DNA from: Pseudoflavonifractor sp. An85 | GTDB lineage: Bacteria; Bacillota; Clostridia; Oscillospirales; Oscillospiraceae | Reading direction: 5' to 3' | Assembly: GCF_002161235.1 (NCBI RefSeq) | Contig: NZ_NFHE01000006.1 | Coordinates: 1 to 64,000 of the forward strand | Length of the DNA stretch: 64,000 bases | Part shown: one piece after another, positions 18,101 to 25,498 of the stretch | How the letters are laid out: the number at the start of each line of letters is the position of its first letter | Numbering within the stretch: the stretch's first letter is position 1 | The notes under the pieces: model-generated | Told to the model about the DNA's origin: nothing | What the model saw: the letters and a program-made list of their open reading frames with translations, nothing else | Databases searched by the model: none | Program-made: the position numbers and the translations under genes

Positions 18101-18769
18101 CGAGCACAAAAGCGGATTGGCGAGCTCAAACGCGGCATTTCTGCCCTGGGCAACATCAATCCCGATGCCGTGGAGGAGTACCGGCGCATTTATGAGCGGT
18201 ACAGCTATTTTACCGATCAGAGGGATGACGTGACCGCCTCCAAAAAGGAGTTGGAGGAGATCATCCGGCAAATCACCCAGGAAATGAAGGAAATCTTCCA
18301 GGAGAAGTTCCTGCAAATCCAGGAGGCGTTCCAGGAGACATTCCTGGAGCTGTTCCGCGGCGGCAAGGCGACCTTGGAGCTGGAGGACCCGGAGGATATC
18401 CTGGGTTGCGGCATCGAGATCAAGGCACAGCCGCCAGGGAAAGCGCTGAAGATTATCAGCCTGCTATCAGGCGGAGAAAAGGCCTTTGTGGCCATTGCCT
18501 TGTATTTTGCCATTCTAAAGGTTCGGCCTACTCCGTTTTGTGTGATGGATGAGATTGAAGCGGCGCTGGATGACAACAACGTGGTGCGCTATGCCCAGTA
18601 TCTGCGGCGCATGAGTGATCGCACCCAGTTCATTGCCATCACCCATCGCCGAGGCACCATGGAAGAGGCAGACGTACTATACGGCGTGACCATGCAAGAG
18701 CAGGGGATCAGCCGCATTCTTACCATCAACCTCAATGAGATGGAGGAACAGCTGCAGTTGCAGGATTGA
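15188..18769 (+). CDS. smc: Chromosome segregation protein SMC
   Basis: 1193 residues, standard for bacterial SMC. The Walker A motif GPNGSGKSNIADAI lies near residue 40. Long coiled-coil arms flank a hinge domain at about 520-690 (GISGVRGPVAGLI ... VTLDGQVLNAGGSMTGG). The C-terminal ABC signature LLSGGEKAFVAIAL and Walker B FCVMDEIEAALDD complete the ATPase head. The start is a GTG at 15188 with GGAG eight bases upstream. A TTG three codons later is possible. A longer frame back to 15053 covers the promoter and is rejected. It organises and segregates the chromosome with ScpA/ScpB. Its neighbour is ftsY as in many Firmicutes, but the usual upstream rnc gene is missing. Confidence 0.96.
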   Translation: MHGLYLKALEIQGFKSFPEKTVLTFGADITVIVGPNGSGKSNIADAIRWVMGEQSTRTLRGNKMEDVIFDGTAKRKSLGFAEVTLVLDNSQHLLALEEQEVAVTRRYYRSGESEYFINRRSCRLRDINELFMDTGLGREGYSIIGQGKIDEILSVKSSDRREVFEEAAGISKFRHRKEEAERKLERTQENLIRINDKIDELKLQVEPLRIQAEKTQKYLVMRDELRGLEISVWLDQLEQLRANSIQLNTALDTARAHREQLRQELENLYQTAEDYAQQMQDYEVQAEEIRRRQSQLEQQLHQGQSQLELLRRDQQNNTDNICRIQDELEQQAGRAGSLAQQVAQRRERLAELEGELARLQAELDRLDAHSQELLHCAGSLKEELAQLQEQERLEQATASETKALLSALSAAGQELMDREESVVRELMEQESQKQKQEVELNQCNAKLERLTAERDSISNTLAGYQVRVQTRQRKAQQVQETCRRLEMEQNNLQSRIQMLSEMEKLYEGYSKSVKLLMGEAKRGGISGVRGPVAGLIHVPDAYTVAIEIALGGAMQHVVMERDQDAKQAIGWLKRRDGGRATFLPMNTIRPSTLRESGLETQRGYVGLAHELIEYHSDYQNVMANLLGRVVITQNLDCAMAIARQYGHRFRIVTLDGQVLNAGGSMTGGSISRSAGILSRANELVRLRGQMSELEAKAGEAKAQLVQAQREWTAAQYELDAAANQLRQAEDGVLTQTQQVEHCTQQVEQIQKRCQVLRQERASLQQRSRENAESIQKAQTRIVELEGSAAVLQAQSQDKTHGQSQLQQQLEACSQEKATIRAQWAGLEGEQAAMQVNLNQLEQLQRDLSGDTAGRQARIAQLEEENQALQRQMVEQERLVQGYLLKKQQGEGELSAMQSEKLELEGKRNQADRLAREKNNHMLSMEREVSVLEQKAMTAAMEESQILDKLWESYQLSHEAARAQRVTLESVPRAQKRIGELKRGISALGNINPDAVEEYRRIYERYSYFTDQRDDVTASKKELEEIIRQITQEMKEIFQEKFLQIQEAFQETFLELFRGGKATLELEDPEDILGCGIEIKAQPPGKALKIISLLSGGEKAFVAIALYFAILKVRPTPFCVMDEIEAALDDNNVVRYAQYLRRMSDRTQFIAITHRRGTMEEADVLYGVTMQEQGISRILTINLNEMEEQLQLQD

Positions 18770-18790
18770 GAAAATATAGAGGTGAAAAAC

Positions 18791-19657
18791 GTGGGATTTT
18801 TTGATAAGATAAAGAAGATAGGAATTTTTAACGGTTTCTCTCAGCTGGATGACGACTTCTATGACGAGTTGGAGGAATCTCTGGTCATGGCAGACATGGG
18901 GGCAGAGACCACTATGGAAGCGGTGGAGGAGCTCAAGCAGCGGTGTAAGCGTGACAAGATCAAAGATACCGAGGGTGCCAAGGCCTGTATGAAGGAGATT
19001 TTGGCCGAGTTGCTCACAGTGGGTGATTCCAGCGTAGATATGAGCCGCCCCCCTGCAGTGGTGCTGTTTATCGGGGTCAACGGCGTGGGCAAAACCACCT
19101 CCATTGGCAAACTGGCTGCCCGTTGGAAGGGAGAAGGGAAGCGTGTACTGCTGTGTGCGGGAGATACCTTCCGCGCCGCCGCCGCCGACCAGCTCACCAT
19201 CTGGTCTGAGCGTGCCGGCGTGGACATCATCAAGCAGCATGAGGGTGCCGACCCCGCCGCCGTGGTGTATGACGCCATGAGCGCAGCTAAGGCCAGAAAG
19301 ACCGACGTAGTACTGGTGGATACCGCCGGGCGTCTGCACAACAAGCAGAACCTGATGAATGAGCTCAACAAAATCTCCCGAGTCATTGATCGGGAGTGCC
19401 CCGATGCCAGCCGGGAGACTCTGCTGGTGCTGGATGCTACTACAGGTCAGAACGGTCTCATTCAGGCCAAACAGTTCGGGGAGAGCGCGGGTATCACCGG
19501 CATTGTGCTCACCAAGCTGGATGGCACCGCCAAGGGCGGCATTGTCATTGCCATTGCCAAAGAACTTGGTGTGCCGGTCAAATACGTAGGCGTTGGCGAG
19601 CAGGTGGGCGATTTGCAGCCCTTTGATGCCAAGGCGTTTGTGGAGGCGTTGCTGTAA
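18791..19657 (+). CDS. ftsY: Signal recognition particle receptor FtsY
   Basis: 288 residues, the short form without a long acidic N-domain. The N-terminal amphipathic start [13 protein letters not shown] is followed by the four-helix N domain and the SRP GTPase motifs [35 protein letters not shown] and [10 protein letters not shown]. It docks SRP (Ffh, encoded at 39-40 kb) at the membrane for co-translational insertion. The GTG at 18791 has AGAGG eight bases upstream. Another GTG at 18782 overlaps that site. The gene starts 21 bp after smc and its stop overlaps the next start (TAATG). Confidence 0.95.
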   Translation: MGFFDKIKKIGIFNGFSQLDDDFYDELEESLVMADMGAETTMEAVEELKQRCKRDKIKDTEGAKACMKEILAELLTVGDSSVDMSRPPAVVLFIGVNGVGKTTSIGKLAARWKGEGKRVLLCAGDTFRAAAADQLTIWSERAGVDIIKQHEGADPAAVVYDAMSAAKARKTDVVLVDTAGRLHNKQNLMNELNKISRVIDRECPDASRETLLVLDATTGQNGLIQAKQFGESAGITGIVLTKLDGTAKGGIVIAIAKELGVPVKYVGVGEQVGDLQPFDAKAFVEALL

Positions 19658-19863
19658 TGGTTTGGTTGGTACTCAGTCTTTTGGTGACGGGATATGGCGT
19701 TTGGTATGCCATCAACCCGGTGCCCTATTTACAAAAGCGGATGAATCGGAAAGATGTGCCCGAGAAATCGGTGAGAACCGCACGCATCGTGGGAATCGCT
19801 CTGGCAGCTATGGGCGTCATTTCGGCCATCTGTCAGGTGGTTGGCATGACCATTGCGGGATAA
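19657..19863 (+). CDS. Small two-helix membrane protein
   Basis: 68 residues. There are two hydrophobic helices (about 2-22 and 45-66) joined by a basic loop containing [20 protein letters not shown]. The start codon overlaps the ftsY stop codon, so translation is probably coupled. I do not recognise a named family. Position between ftsY and rph suggests only that it is co-expressed with those genes. Confidence 0.7.
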   Translation: MVWLVLSLLVTGYGVWYAINPVPYLQKRMNRKDVPEKSVRTARIVGIALAAMGVISAICQVVGMTIAG

Positions 19864-19882
19864 CGGTAAGGAGGAGAACATC

Positions 19883-20605
19883 ATGACTCGTTTGGATGGA
19901 AGAGCAGTAGATCAGCTTAGAGACATTCAGATTGAAACCAATTTTGTGAAGTTTCCTGAGGGAAGTGTATTGATTACCTGTGGGAACACCAAGGTGCTGT
20001 GCTGCGCCAGCGTGGAGATGACCGCTCCCCGCCATGTGCCCGAAGGAACCGGCTGGGTCACCGCGGAGTACTCCATGTTGCCTCGGGCCAACCGGGAGCG
20101 CTCCCGCCGGGATGTATCCAAGCTGAAACTCTCTCCCCGCTCAGCAGAGATTCAGCGTCTGATTGGTCGTTCCCTGCGGGCGGCGGTGGATATGACCATG
20201 TTGCCGGATATGACCATCACTGTGGACTGCGACGTGCTGCAAGGGGATGGTGGTACTCGTACCGCCAGCGTCACCGGCGGATTCTTGGCTCTGGCCATGG
20301 CCTGCAACAAGCTGGTAAAGGACGGCGTCCTGCCCGCCTCTCCGGTGAAGCACTATGTGGCTGCCATCTCTGCTGGTATTGTGGATGATGTCCCCATGCT
20401 GGATCTGTGCTACGAGGAGGATTCCTCTGCCATGGTGGATTTGAACTGCGTGATGAATGAGGAAGGCGCCCTGGTGGAACTGCAGGGCACCGGTGAGGGC
20501 CGCGCCTTCACCTTGGCCGAGCAGCAACAGCTGGTGGCTCTGTGCCAGAAGGGCATTGAGGAGCTCGTCCAGCGGCAAAAGGAAGTTTTGGAGGGTGTGC
20601 AATGA
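19883..20605 (+). CDS. rph: Ribonuclease PH
   Basis: 240 residues. Typical motifs are TCGNTKVLCCASVE, the basic patch RANRERSRRD, GRSLRAAVD and the phosphate/metal site CDVLQGDGGTRTASVTGG. It is a phosphorolytic 3'-5' exonuclease that trims tRNA 3' ends. The ATG is preceded by AGGAGGAG. The stop codon overlaps the start of rdgB by four bases (ATGA), the common rph-rdgB arrangement of Firmicutes. Confidence 0.96.
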   Translation: MTRLDGRAVDQLRDIQIETNFVKFPEGSVLITCGNTKVLCCASVEMTAPRHVPEGTGWVTAEYSMLPRANRERSRRDVSKLKLSPRSAEIQRLIGRSLRAAVDMTMLPDMTITVDCDVLQGDGGTRTASVTGGFLALAMACNKLVKDGVLPASPVKHYVAAISAGIVDDVPMLDLCYEEDSSAMVDLNCVMNEEGALVELQGTGEGRAFTLAEQQQLVALCQKGIEELVQRQKEVLEGVQ

Positions 20606-21192
20606 AACTGGTACTGGCCAGCCAAAATGAGAAGAAGCTCAAAGAGATGAACGACATTCTCTCCCAACTGGGTATTGAGGTGTGTTTGCAGTCTCAGCTG
20701 GGCGTACATGTGGATGTGGAGGAGACCGGGGATACTTTCGAGGCCAACTCCCTGCTCAAGGCCCATGCGGTGATGGAGGCTACCGGAATGCCCGCCATTG
20801 CCGATGATTCTGGCCTGTGCGTGGATGCCTTGGGTGGAGCGCCCGGCGTCTACTCCGCTCGGTACGGCGGCCCCGGTCTGGATGATGTGGGTCGGTATCG
20901 CCTGTTGCTGGAAAATATGCGTGGACAAACCCCTCGTACTGCCCGTTTTGTATCGGTGATTACCTGCTGTTTTCCCAACGGGGATGTTCTCGCCGCTAGA
21001 GGTGAGTGCGAAGGTACCATTGCCTATGCGCCTCAGGGTGAGGGCGGCTTTGGCTATGATCCGGTGTTTTTCCTGCCTCAGCGGAAAAAGACTTTTGCAC
21101 AACTGACGGCAGAGGAGAAAAACGAGATTTCCCACCGTGGAAAGGCTTTGGCCCTGTTTCGGGAGAAGCTGGAAGAATATTTAAAGAAGTAA
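20602..21192 (+). CDS. rdgB: RdgB/HAM1 family dITP/XTP pyrophosphatase
   Basis: 196 residues. The N-terminal LASQNEKKLKEM and the signature ADDSGLCVDALGGAPGVYSARYGG are diagnostic. GGFGYDPVFFLP and the C-terminal SHRGKAL complete the substrate site. It hydrolyses non-canonical purine triphosphates and keeps them out of DNA and RNA. Its start overlaps the rph stop. Confidence 0.95.
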   Translation: MKLVLASQNEKKLKEMNDILSQLGIEVCLQSQLGVHVDVEETGDTFEANSLLKAHAVMEATGMPAIADDSGLCVDALGGAPGVYSARYGGPGLDDVGRYRLLLENMRGQTPRTARFVSVITCCFPNGDVLAARGECEGTIAYAPQGEGGFGYDPVFFLPQRKKTFAQLTAEEKNEISHRGKALALFREKLEEYLKK

Positions 21193-21205
21193 AAGGAGTT
21201 CACAC

Positions 21206-21511
21206 ATGGATTTGACAAGCAAACAGAGAGCACAGCTGCGTGGGCTGGCCAACAACATTGATACCATTCTGCACATTGGCAAGGATGGCATTGGAGAGAA
21301 TCTTATCCGCCAGGCAGATGACGCCCTGGAGGCCCGAGAGCTCATCAAGGGCAAGGTTCTGGAAAACTCCATGCTCTCCGCCCGGGAAGGGGCAGAGGAA
21401 CTGGCTCGCGCGACTCGGAGCCAGGTGGTCCAGGTCATTGGTACCAAGTTTGTGCTCTACCGTGAGACCCACAGCAAAGAGAAGGACAAGCGTATCAAAC
21501 TGGTAAAGTAA
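21206..21511 (+). CDS. yhbY: YhbY family RNA-binding protein
   Basis: 101 residues forming a single CRM domain. It begins LTSKQRAQLRGLANNIDTILHIGKDGI and has the conserved ELIKGKVLENS and VVQVIGTKFVLYR. Members bind pre-50S ribosomal particles. The RBS AAAAGGAG precedes the ATG, 14 bp after rdgB. It belongs to the rph-rdgB-yhbY-nadD-rsfS series. Confidence 0.93.
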   Translation: MDLTSKQRAQLRGLANNIDTILHIGKDGIGENLIRQADDALEARELIKGKVLENSMLSAREGAEELARATRSQVVQVIGTKFVLYRETHSKEKDKRIKLVK

Positions 21512-21560
21512 CTCTCGTTGGCACATACCATCCAAAAAGGGAAAGGAATGTGATGGCAAG

Positions 21561-22760
21561 ATGAGAATTGGTATTTATGGTGGAAGCTTCAACCCGCCCC
21601 ACTTGGGGCACATGGCAGCTGCTCGGGCGGCGATGGCCAGTCTGGAGCTGGACAAGTTGGTGTTGGTACCCAACAGCCAGCCTCCTCACAAGCAGCTGCC
21701 TCCAGGCAGCCCAACCCCTCAGCAGCGCATGGCCATGACCGCTTTGACTGCGGATCAACTCGGCCCCCAGGCAGAGGTCTGGGATGTGGAGCTCCGACGG
21801 GAAGGGAAGAGCTATACCGTGGATACCCTGGAGGAAGCGGTGGAGCGGTGGCCGGAGGATGAGCTGTGGCTACTCATGGGCTCTGATATGTTCCTCTCTT
21901 TGGAGGACTGGCATCGTCCCCAGCGCATTATGGAGCTGGCTGGCATCTGTGCCTTTGCCCGCACCCGCGAGGACATGGAGCGCTGCCGTACCCATTGTAC
22001 GGCCTTGGCTCAACGATACCATGCCAGGGTTCAGGTGATTGAGATCCCTGACCTGCGCGAAGTATCCTCCACCCAGATTCGTAGTCTTTTGCCCCAGGGT
22101 GGGGGTATGGAGCACCTCTCACAGCCGGTATACGGCTATATTCTGCGGGAGCATCTCTATCACACCCACGCCAATCTGGCCCAACTGTCTGTGGAAGAAT
22201 TGCGGTGTGTCTCCAACTCCATGGTCAAGGCCAAGCGTTTGGCCCATATCAAGGGGACGGAAGAGGAGGCTGTGCGTTTGGCGCGCCGCTGGGGTGCGGA
22301 TGTAGAGCAGATGCGTCGAGCCGGCATTCTCCACGATTGCACCAAGTATTTCCCCCTGGAGGAGCACTTGGCCATCTGTGACCGATATGGATTTTCTCTG
22401 GATGAGATGGAACGCAGATCCGAAAAGCTACTTCACTCCAAGAGCGGCGCTGCCTTGGCCCAGCACATGTTTGGGCAAGAGTCCATTGTGTGTCAGGCCA
22501 TCTCCTACCACACCACAGGTCGTGACCATATGACGCTGGAAGAGATGATTTTGTATATGGCCGACTATATTGAGCCAAATCGAGTGTTTGATGGGGTAGA
22601 GGAGATGCGGACCTTGGCCTATCAGGATTTAAAGGCTGCCATGCTCATGGGTGTGGAGATGTCCATGGAAGACATGAGAGAGCGCAACCAGCCCATTCAC
22701 ACCAATACGCTTCGTGCCTATCAATGGCTGAAAGATGAACTTGCACTGCAACACCCCTAA
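21561..22760 (+). CDS. nadD: Fusion of NadD (nicotinate-nucleotide adenylyltransferase) and YqeK (HD hydrolase)
   Basis: 399 residues in one uninterrupted frame. Residues 1 to about 200 are NadD: the nucleotidyltransferase motif GIYGGSFNPPHLGH and the C-terminal ISSTQIR-type motif, seen here as REVSSTQIRSLL. Residues about 205-399 match YqeK HD-domain proteins, with His229 (LAHIKGT), the HD pair His258-Asp259 (ILHDCTKYF), HSKSGA, SYHTTGR and DYIEPNR. NadD makes deamido-NAD. YqeK proteins hydrolyse diadenosine tetraphosphate. These are adjacent separate genes in many Firmicutes and are fused here. The LytR-type gene that often follows yqeK is absent and rsfS comes next. Confidence 0.94.
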   Translation: MRIGIYGGSFNPPHLGHMAAARAAMASLELDKLVLVPNSQPPHKQLPPGSPTPQQRMAMTALTADQLGPQAEVWDVELRREGKSYTVDTLEEAVERWPEDELWLLMGSDMFLSLEDWHRPQRIMELAGICAFARTREDMERCRTHCTALAQRYHARVQVIEIPDLREVSSTQIRSLLPQGGGMEHLSQPVYGYILREHLYHTHANLAQLSVEELRCVSNSMVKAKRLAHIKGTEEEAVRLARRWGADVEQMRRAGILHDCTKYFPLEEHLAICDRYGFSLDEMERRSEKLLHSKSGAALAQHMFGQESIVCQAISYHTTGRDHMTLEEMILYMADYIEPNRVFDGVEEMRTLAYQDLKAAMLMGVEMSMEDMRERNQPIHTNTLRAYQWLKDELALQHP

Positions 22761-22788
22761 TGGGTAATGACGAAAGGAGAAACAACCA

Positions 22789-23157
22789 TTGCTGACATCA
22801 AAGGAAATGATCGCTGTGGCCGTGAAGGCCTTGGACGCAAAAAAGGGTAAGGATATCAAGGTGCTTTACACCGCCGACCAGACCACATTGGCAGACTACT
22901 TCGTGCTGTGCACAGGTACGTCCAATACCCAGGTGAAGGCTCTGGCCGATGCCGTGGAGGACGCCATGACCCAGGCTGGTGAGGAGCCCCATCACGTGGA
23001 GGGACACCGGGGCGGTCAGTGGACCCTGCTGGACTACTCTGCAGTTGTGGTTCACGTCTTCACCGAGGAAGCCCGGGAGTTCTACGCTCTGGAGCGGCTG
23101 TGGTCTGATGCTACCATGGTCAACCTGGATGAGTATCTGGTGAAACCTGAAGACTAA
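22789..23157 (+). CDS. rsfS: Ribosomal silencing factor RsfS
   Basis: 122 residues. Signature segments are KDIKVLYTADQTTLADYFVLCTGTS, EGHRGGQWTLLDYSAVVVHVF and the C-terminal FYALERLWSDA. It binds L14 on the 50S subunit and blocks subunit joining under nutrient limitation. The start is a TTG with AAAGGAG 9 nt upstream. It is the last gene of the smc-to-rsfS block. Confidence 0.94.
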   Translation: MLTSKEMIAVAVKALDAKKGKDIKVLYTADQTTLADYFVLCTGTSNTQVKALADAVEDAMTQAGEEPHHVEGHRGGQWTLLDYSAVVVHVFTEEAREFYALERLWSDATMVNLDEYLVKPED

Positions 23158-23160
23158 TGT

Positions 23161-23202
23161 AAAAGAAGCACCTCGGTAGGATGCCGAGGTGCTTCTTTTA
23201 TT
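23161..23202 (+). terminator. Terminator shared by rsfS and rubrerythrin genes
   Basis: A 16-bp perfect stem AAAAGAAGCACCTCGG/CCGAGGTGCTTCTTTT (23161-23176 with 23184-23199) with a 7-nt loop lies between two convergent genes. U-rich ends on both strands suit bidirectional termination. Confidence 0.88.
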
Positions 23203-23215
23203 TAAGACTTAATAC

Positions 23216-23749
23216 TTAATAATTGGTTGCGCGGCGCTCAAAGTAGGCCTGGGGATGGGCGCAGATGGGACATTCTGCGGGCGCATCGATACCCACATGG
23301 ACGTGACCACAGTTGCGGCAGATCCAAACCGTCTGCTCGCCAGCGGAGAACACCATATCGTTCTCCAGGTTGGCCAGCAGCTTCAGATAGCGCTCCTCAT
23401 GCTCCTTTTCGATGACGGCAACGCCCTCGAACAAGTCGGCAATGCGATCAAAGCCTTCCTCGCGGGCAGTCTCTGCCATCTCCTTATACATGGTCACCCA
23501 CTCATAGTTTTCGCCCTCGGCAGCAGCCTTCAGGTTCTCACGGGTGGTGCCGATACCGCCCAGTTCTTTGAACCAGATCTTGGCGTGTTCCTTTTCGTTG
23601 TTGGCAGTCTCAGTAAACAGAGCAGAAATCTGCTCATAGCCTTCCTTCTTAGCCTTGCTGGCAAAATAGGTGTACTTGTTGCGAGCTTGACTCTCTCCAG
23701 CAAAAGCAGCCCACAGATTGGCCTCGGTTTTGCTTCCTTTGAGTTCCAT
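23216..23749 (-). CDS. Rubrerythrin
   Basis: 177 residues. A ferritin-like diiron domain (1-140) has ligand Glu residues in GESQARNKY, NNEKEHAK, REEGF and EKEHEERY. A C-terminal rubredoxin domain has WICRNCGHVH and CPICAHPQAYF supplying the FeS4 cysteines. It is an NAD(P)H-dependent peroxide scavenger typical of anaerobes. The ATG at 23749 follows AAGGAGGT. An upstream in-frame extension is rejected because it removes the ribosome site. It is monocistronic, and an inverted repeat lies at the probable transcript start. Confidence 0.95.
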   Translation of the reverse strand: MELKGSKTEANLWAAFAGESQARNKYTYFASKAKKEGYEQISALFTETANNEKEHAKIWFKELGGIGTTRENLKAAAEGENYEWVTMYKEMAETAREEGFDRIADLFEGVAVIEKEHEERYLKLLANLENDMVFSAGEQTVWICRNCGHVHVGIDAPAECPICAHPQAYFERRATNY

Positions 23750-23768
23750 AGTAATACCTCCTTCAGTG

Positions 23769-23790
23769 AAGCTCATCTTAGGATGAGCTT
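23769..23790 (-). promoter_or_regulatory. Inverted repeat at the rubrerythrin transcript start
   Basis: AAGCTCATC (23769-23777) and GATGAGCTT (23782-23790) are perfect 9-bp arms around a 4-bp centre. They lie just downstream of the -10 box and before the ribosome-binding site. This could be an operator or a 5' mRNA hairpin. It does not resemble the usual PerR box. Confidence 0.6.
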
Positions 23791-23796
23791 TTCTTC

Positions 23797-23825
23797 ATCA
23801 TACTACGCCTATGGATTGGTGGCAA
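23797..23825 (-). promoter_or_regulatory. Rubrerythrin promoter
   Basis: TTGCCA (23820-23825) and TATGAT (23797-23802) on the minus strand with a 17-bp spacer. Confidence 0.6.
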
Positions 23826-23896
23826 GAAAAAATTTCTGATATATTTTTTAACGTTCTGTTACATACTTCTAGTATCTCAAAAAGGAGTGTGAGGAT

Positions 23897-24268
23897 ATGA
23901 GACGAACATGGTCAATGTTAGCGTTAGCGCTTGTAGCGTGCTTTGTATTTGCTGGATGCTCCAGCAAACCAGCAGAAATGACCCCGGATGTGATCCCGGC
24001 CAGTCAGACACCCAATGATGCCGATCAGGGCGGCGGAGCCGGAGGCACCAGTGATCAAAACAATGACGGTGAGCCGGACTCCACTCCCGGCCTGGACGAG
24101 CGTGTGGAGGATGGCATGGACGATGTGAAGGAAGGCATCGAGGACGGGGTAGATGATGTCAAAGATGGCGTCGAAGAGGGAATAGATGATGCCAAGCGTG
24201 GCATTGAGAACGCTGCAGATAGCGTCCAAGATGAGATGAATCGGATGAAAGACGATATGACCAGATAA
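23897..24268 (+). CDS. Small lipoprotein with 11-residue repeats
   Basis: 123 residues. A lipoprotein signal peptide MRRTWSMLALALVACFVFAGC ends in lipobox FAGC, so the protein should be anchored outside the membrane after Lgt processing. A Pro/Gly/Asp-rich linker (23-65) follows. From about residue 69 there are four tandem 11-residue units, starting VEDGMDDVKEG, IEDGVDDVKDG, VEEGIDDAKRG and IENAADSVQDE. Such hendecads form amphipathic helices or coiled coils. The protein is strongly acidic. No family is recognised. The GTGAGGAT region precedes the start. It is flanked by a terminator and stands alone. Confidence 0.8.
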   Translation: MRRTWSMLALALVACFVFAGCSSKPAEMTPDVIPASQTPNDADQGGGAGGTSDQNNDGEPDSTPGLDERVEDGMDDVKEGIEDGVDDVKDGVEEGIDDAKRGIENAADSVQDEMNRMKDDMTR

Positions 24269-24269
24269 G

Positions 24270-24312
24270 CAAAGCAGCTGCCAAGGGTGAGTACCCTTGG
24301 CAGCTTGCTTTT
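24270..24312. terminator. Bidirectional terminator
   Basis: AGCTGCCAAGGGT (24276-24288) pairs with ACCCTTGGCAGCT (24293-24305), extended by AAGCA/TGCTT, then TTTTTG on the plus strand. It separates the lipoprotein gene from the convergent pyrimidine operon end. Confidence 0.85.
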
Positions 24313-24315
24313 TGT

Positions 24316-25470
24316 TTATTCGTGGTGGATGTACTTTTCCATAGTGTCCAAAACACCAGTCCCGCCAAGTTCTTCCCCAATTTTGTGAAATTCATGGCGG
24401 TGGTAGAAAGCCTTGGCCCGCTGGTTTTCCGGGGCGCAGCGCAACAATAGACGCTTACGGCCCAATTTCCGATAGGTGGAAACCGCTTGCCCCAGCATTT
24501 GCACGCCAAAACCTCGAGAACGATAGGGAGGAAGGACGCAAAAGAAAGGAATACGTCCCACGCCTTCTTCCGCCTGTTGTTGCCAATCCATTTGGAGAAT
24601 GCCCACAGGCTCCTGGTCCAACATAGCCACCAGGACGCTTTCAGGGGCGTACTCAGAATTGCGCCGGACAACATCCAGAAACCCTTGGCCGTCAAAGCAA
24701 TCCATGGTGCCGTGGCTGGTCATCCATGCTTCTCTACGGGCTTCCTGATAAAACGCCTCTTCTTCCGGTAGTTGCAAAGGACGGAAGCGTAGGGAAGTTT
24801 TGCGCAGAGATTCCAGAATGTCCTGGCTTGAGTTGTTTTTGGGATGAATGCGATTGGCCAACTCGCCCAAATGGCTGTTGTCGTTGTAATAACACACATG
24901 AACCTGTTCGTCCTGGATTTCCAGTTTGGCCACACAGGTGTTGTCACCCAAGGGGAATGTGTCAATTTCCTCCAGCGGAATACCCAGCCATCCCGAGATA
25001 GCGGTGCGAATGGCACTACCATGGGAAAAGATCGCAACGGTTTGATTGGGATGGGCAGCAGCAATGCTGGTGATGGCGCACATCATACGTTCCCGCACGC
25101 CGGGGAAGGTTTCACTTCCGTCCACGTGCCACTGGGGATCACACAGGCAGAACTGTTTTAAGGATTCCGGATCGGCATAGAGTAAATCCCCCCAGGTGTG
25201 GTCCTCCCAACAGCCGGATCCCACTTCCCGCAGGTCAGAGTCCAAATGAAGGGGCAGCCCCCGGGAGAGACAAACCGACTTGGCGGTTTCCATGGTACGG
25301 GTCAGATCGCTGGAATAGGCAGCGTCAATGTGCACCCCTTCAAAGCGGGAAGCCAGAGCTTGCACCTGGCGACGCCCCAGGGCGGTGAGCAGGCCATCGT
25401 ACCAGCCTTGACAGCGGCGGTACAGATTGCCCTCTGCTTGGGCGTGCCGGATGAGATAAATTGTGGTCAT
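24316..25470 (-). CDS. Histidine phosphatase-GNAT acetyltransferase fusion
   Basis: 384 residues. The first 200 or so form a phosphoglycerate-mutase-like phosphatase: catalytic IRHAQAEGN, SSDLTRTMETA, EVGSGCWEDHTW and the second His in AIFSHGSAIR. From about 225 a GNAT domain follows, with the acetyl-CoA motif LPPYRSRGFGVQML and the C-terminal LRCAPENQRAKAFYHRHEF. Both halves look intact in one frame. Substrates are unknown: the phosphatase half resembles cobalamin/sugar-phosphate phosphatases. The start at MTTIYLIRHA has a GAAGAGAAG-type site upstream. It follows pyrD by 28 bp and may be the last gene of the pyr operon. Confidence 0.88.
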   Translation of the reverse strand: MTTIYLIRHAQAEGNLYRRCQGWYDGLLTALGRRQVQALASRFEGVHIDAAYSSDLTRTMETAKSVCLSRGLPLHLDSDLREVGSGCWEDHTWGDLLYADPESLKQFCLCDPQWHVDGSETFPGVRERMMCAITSIAAAHPNQTVAIFSHGSAIRTAISGWLGIPLEEIDTFPLGDNTCVAKLEIQDEQVHVCYYNDNSHLGELANRIHPKNNSSQDILESLRKTSLRFRPLQLPEEEAFYQEARREAWMTSHGTMDCFDGQGFLDVVRRNSEYAPESVLVAMLDQEPVGILQMDWQQQAEEGVGRIPFFCVLPPYRSRGFGVQMLGQAVSTYRKLGRKRLLLRCAPENQRAKAFYHRHEFHKIGEELGGTGVLDTMEKYIHHE

Positions 25471-25498
25471 GTCGTTCTTCTCTTCTTTCGTGGGGCAA

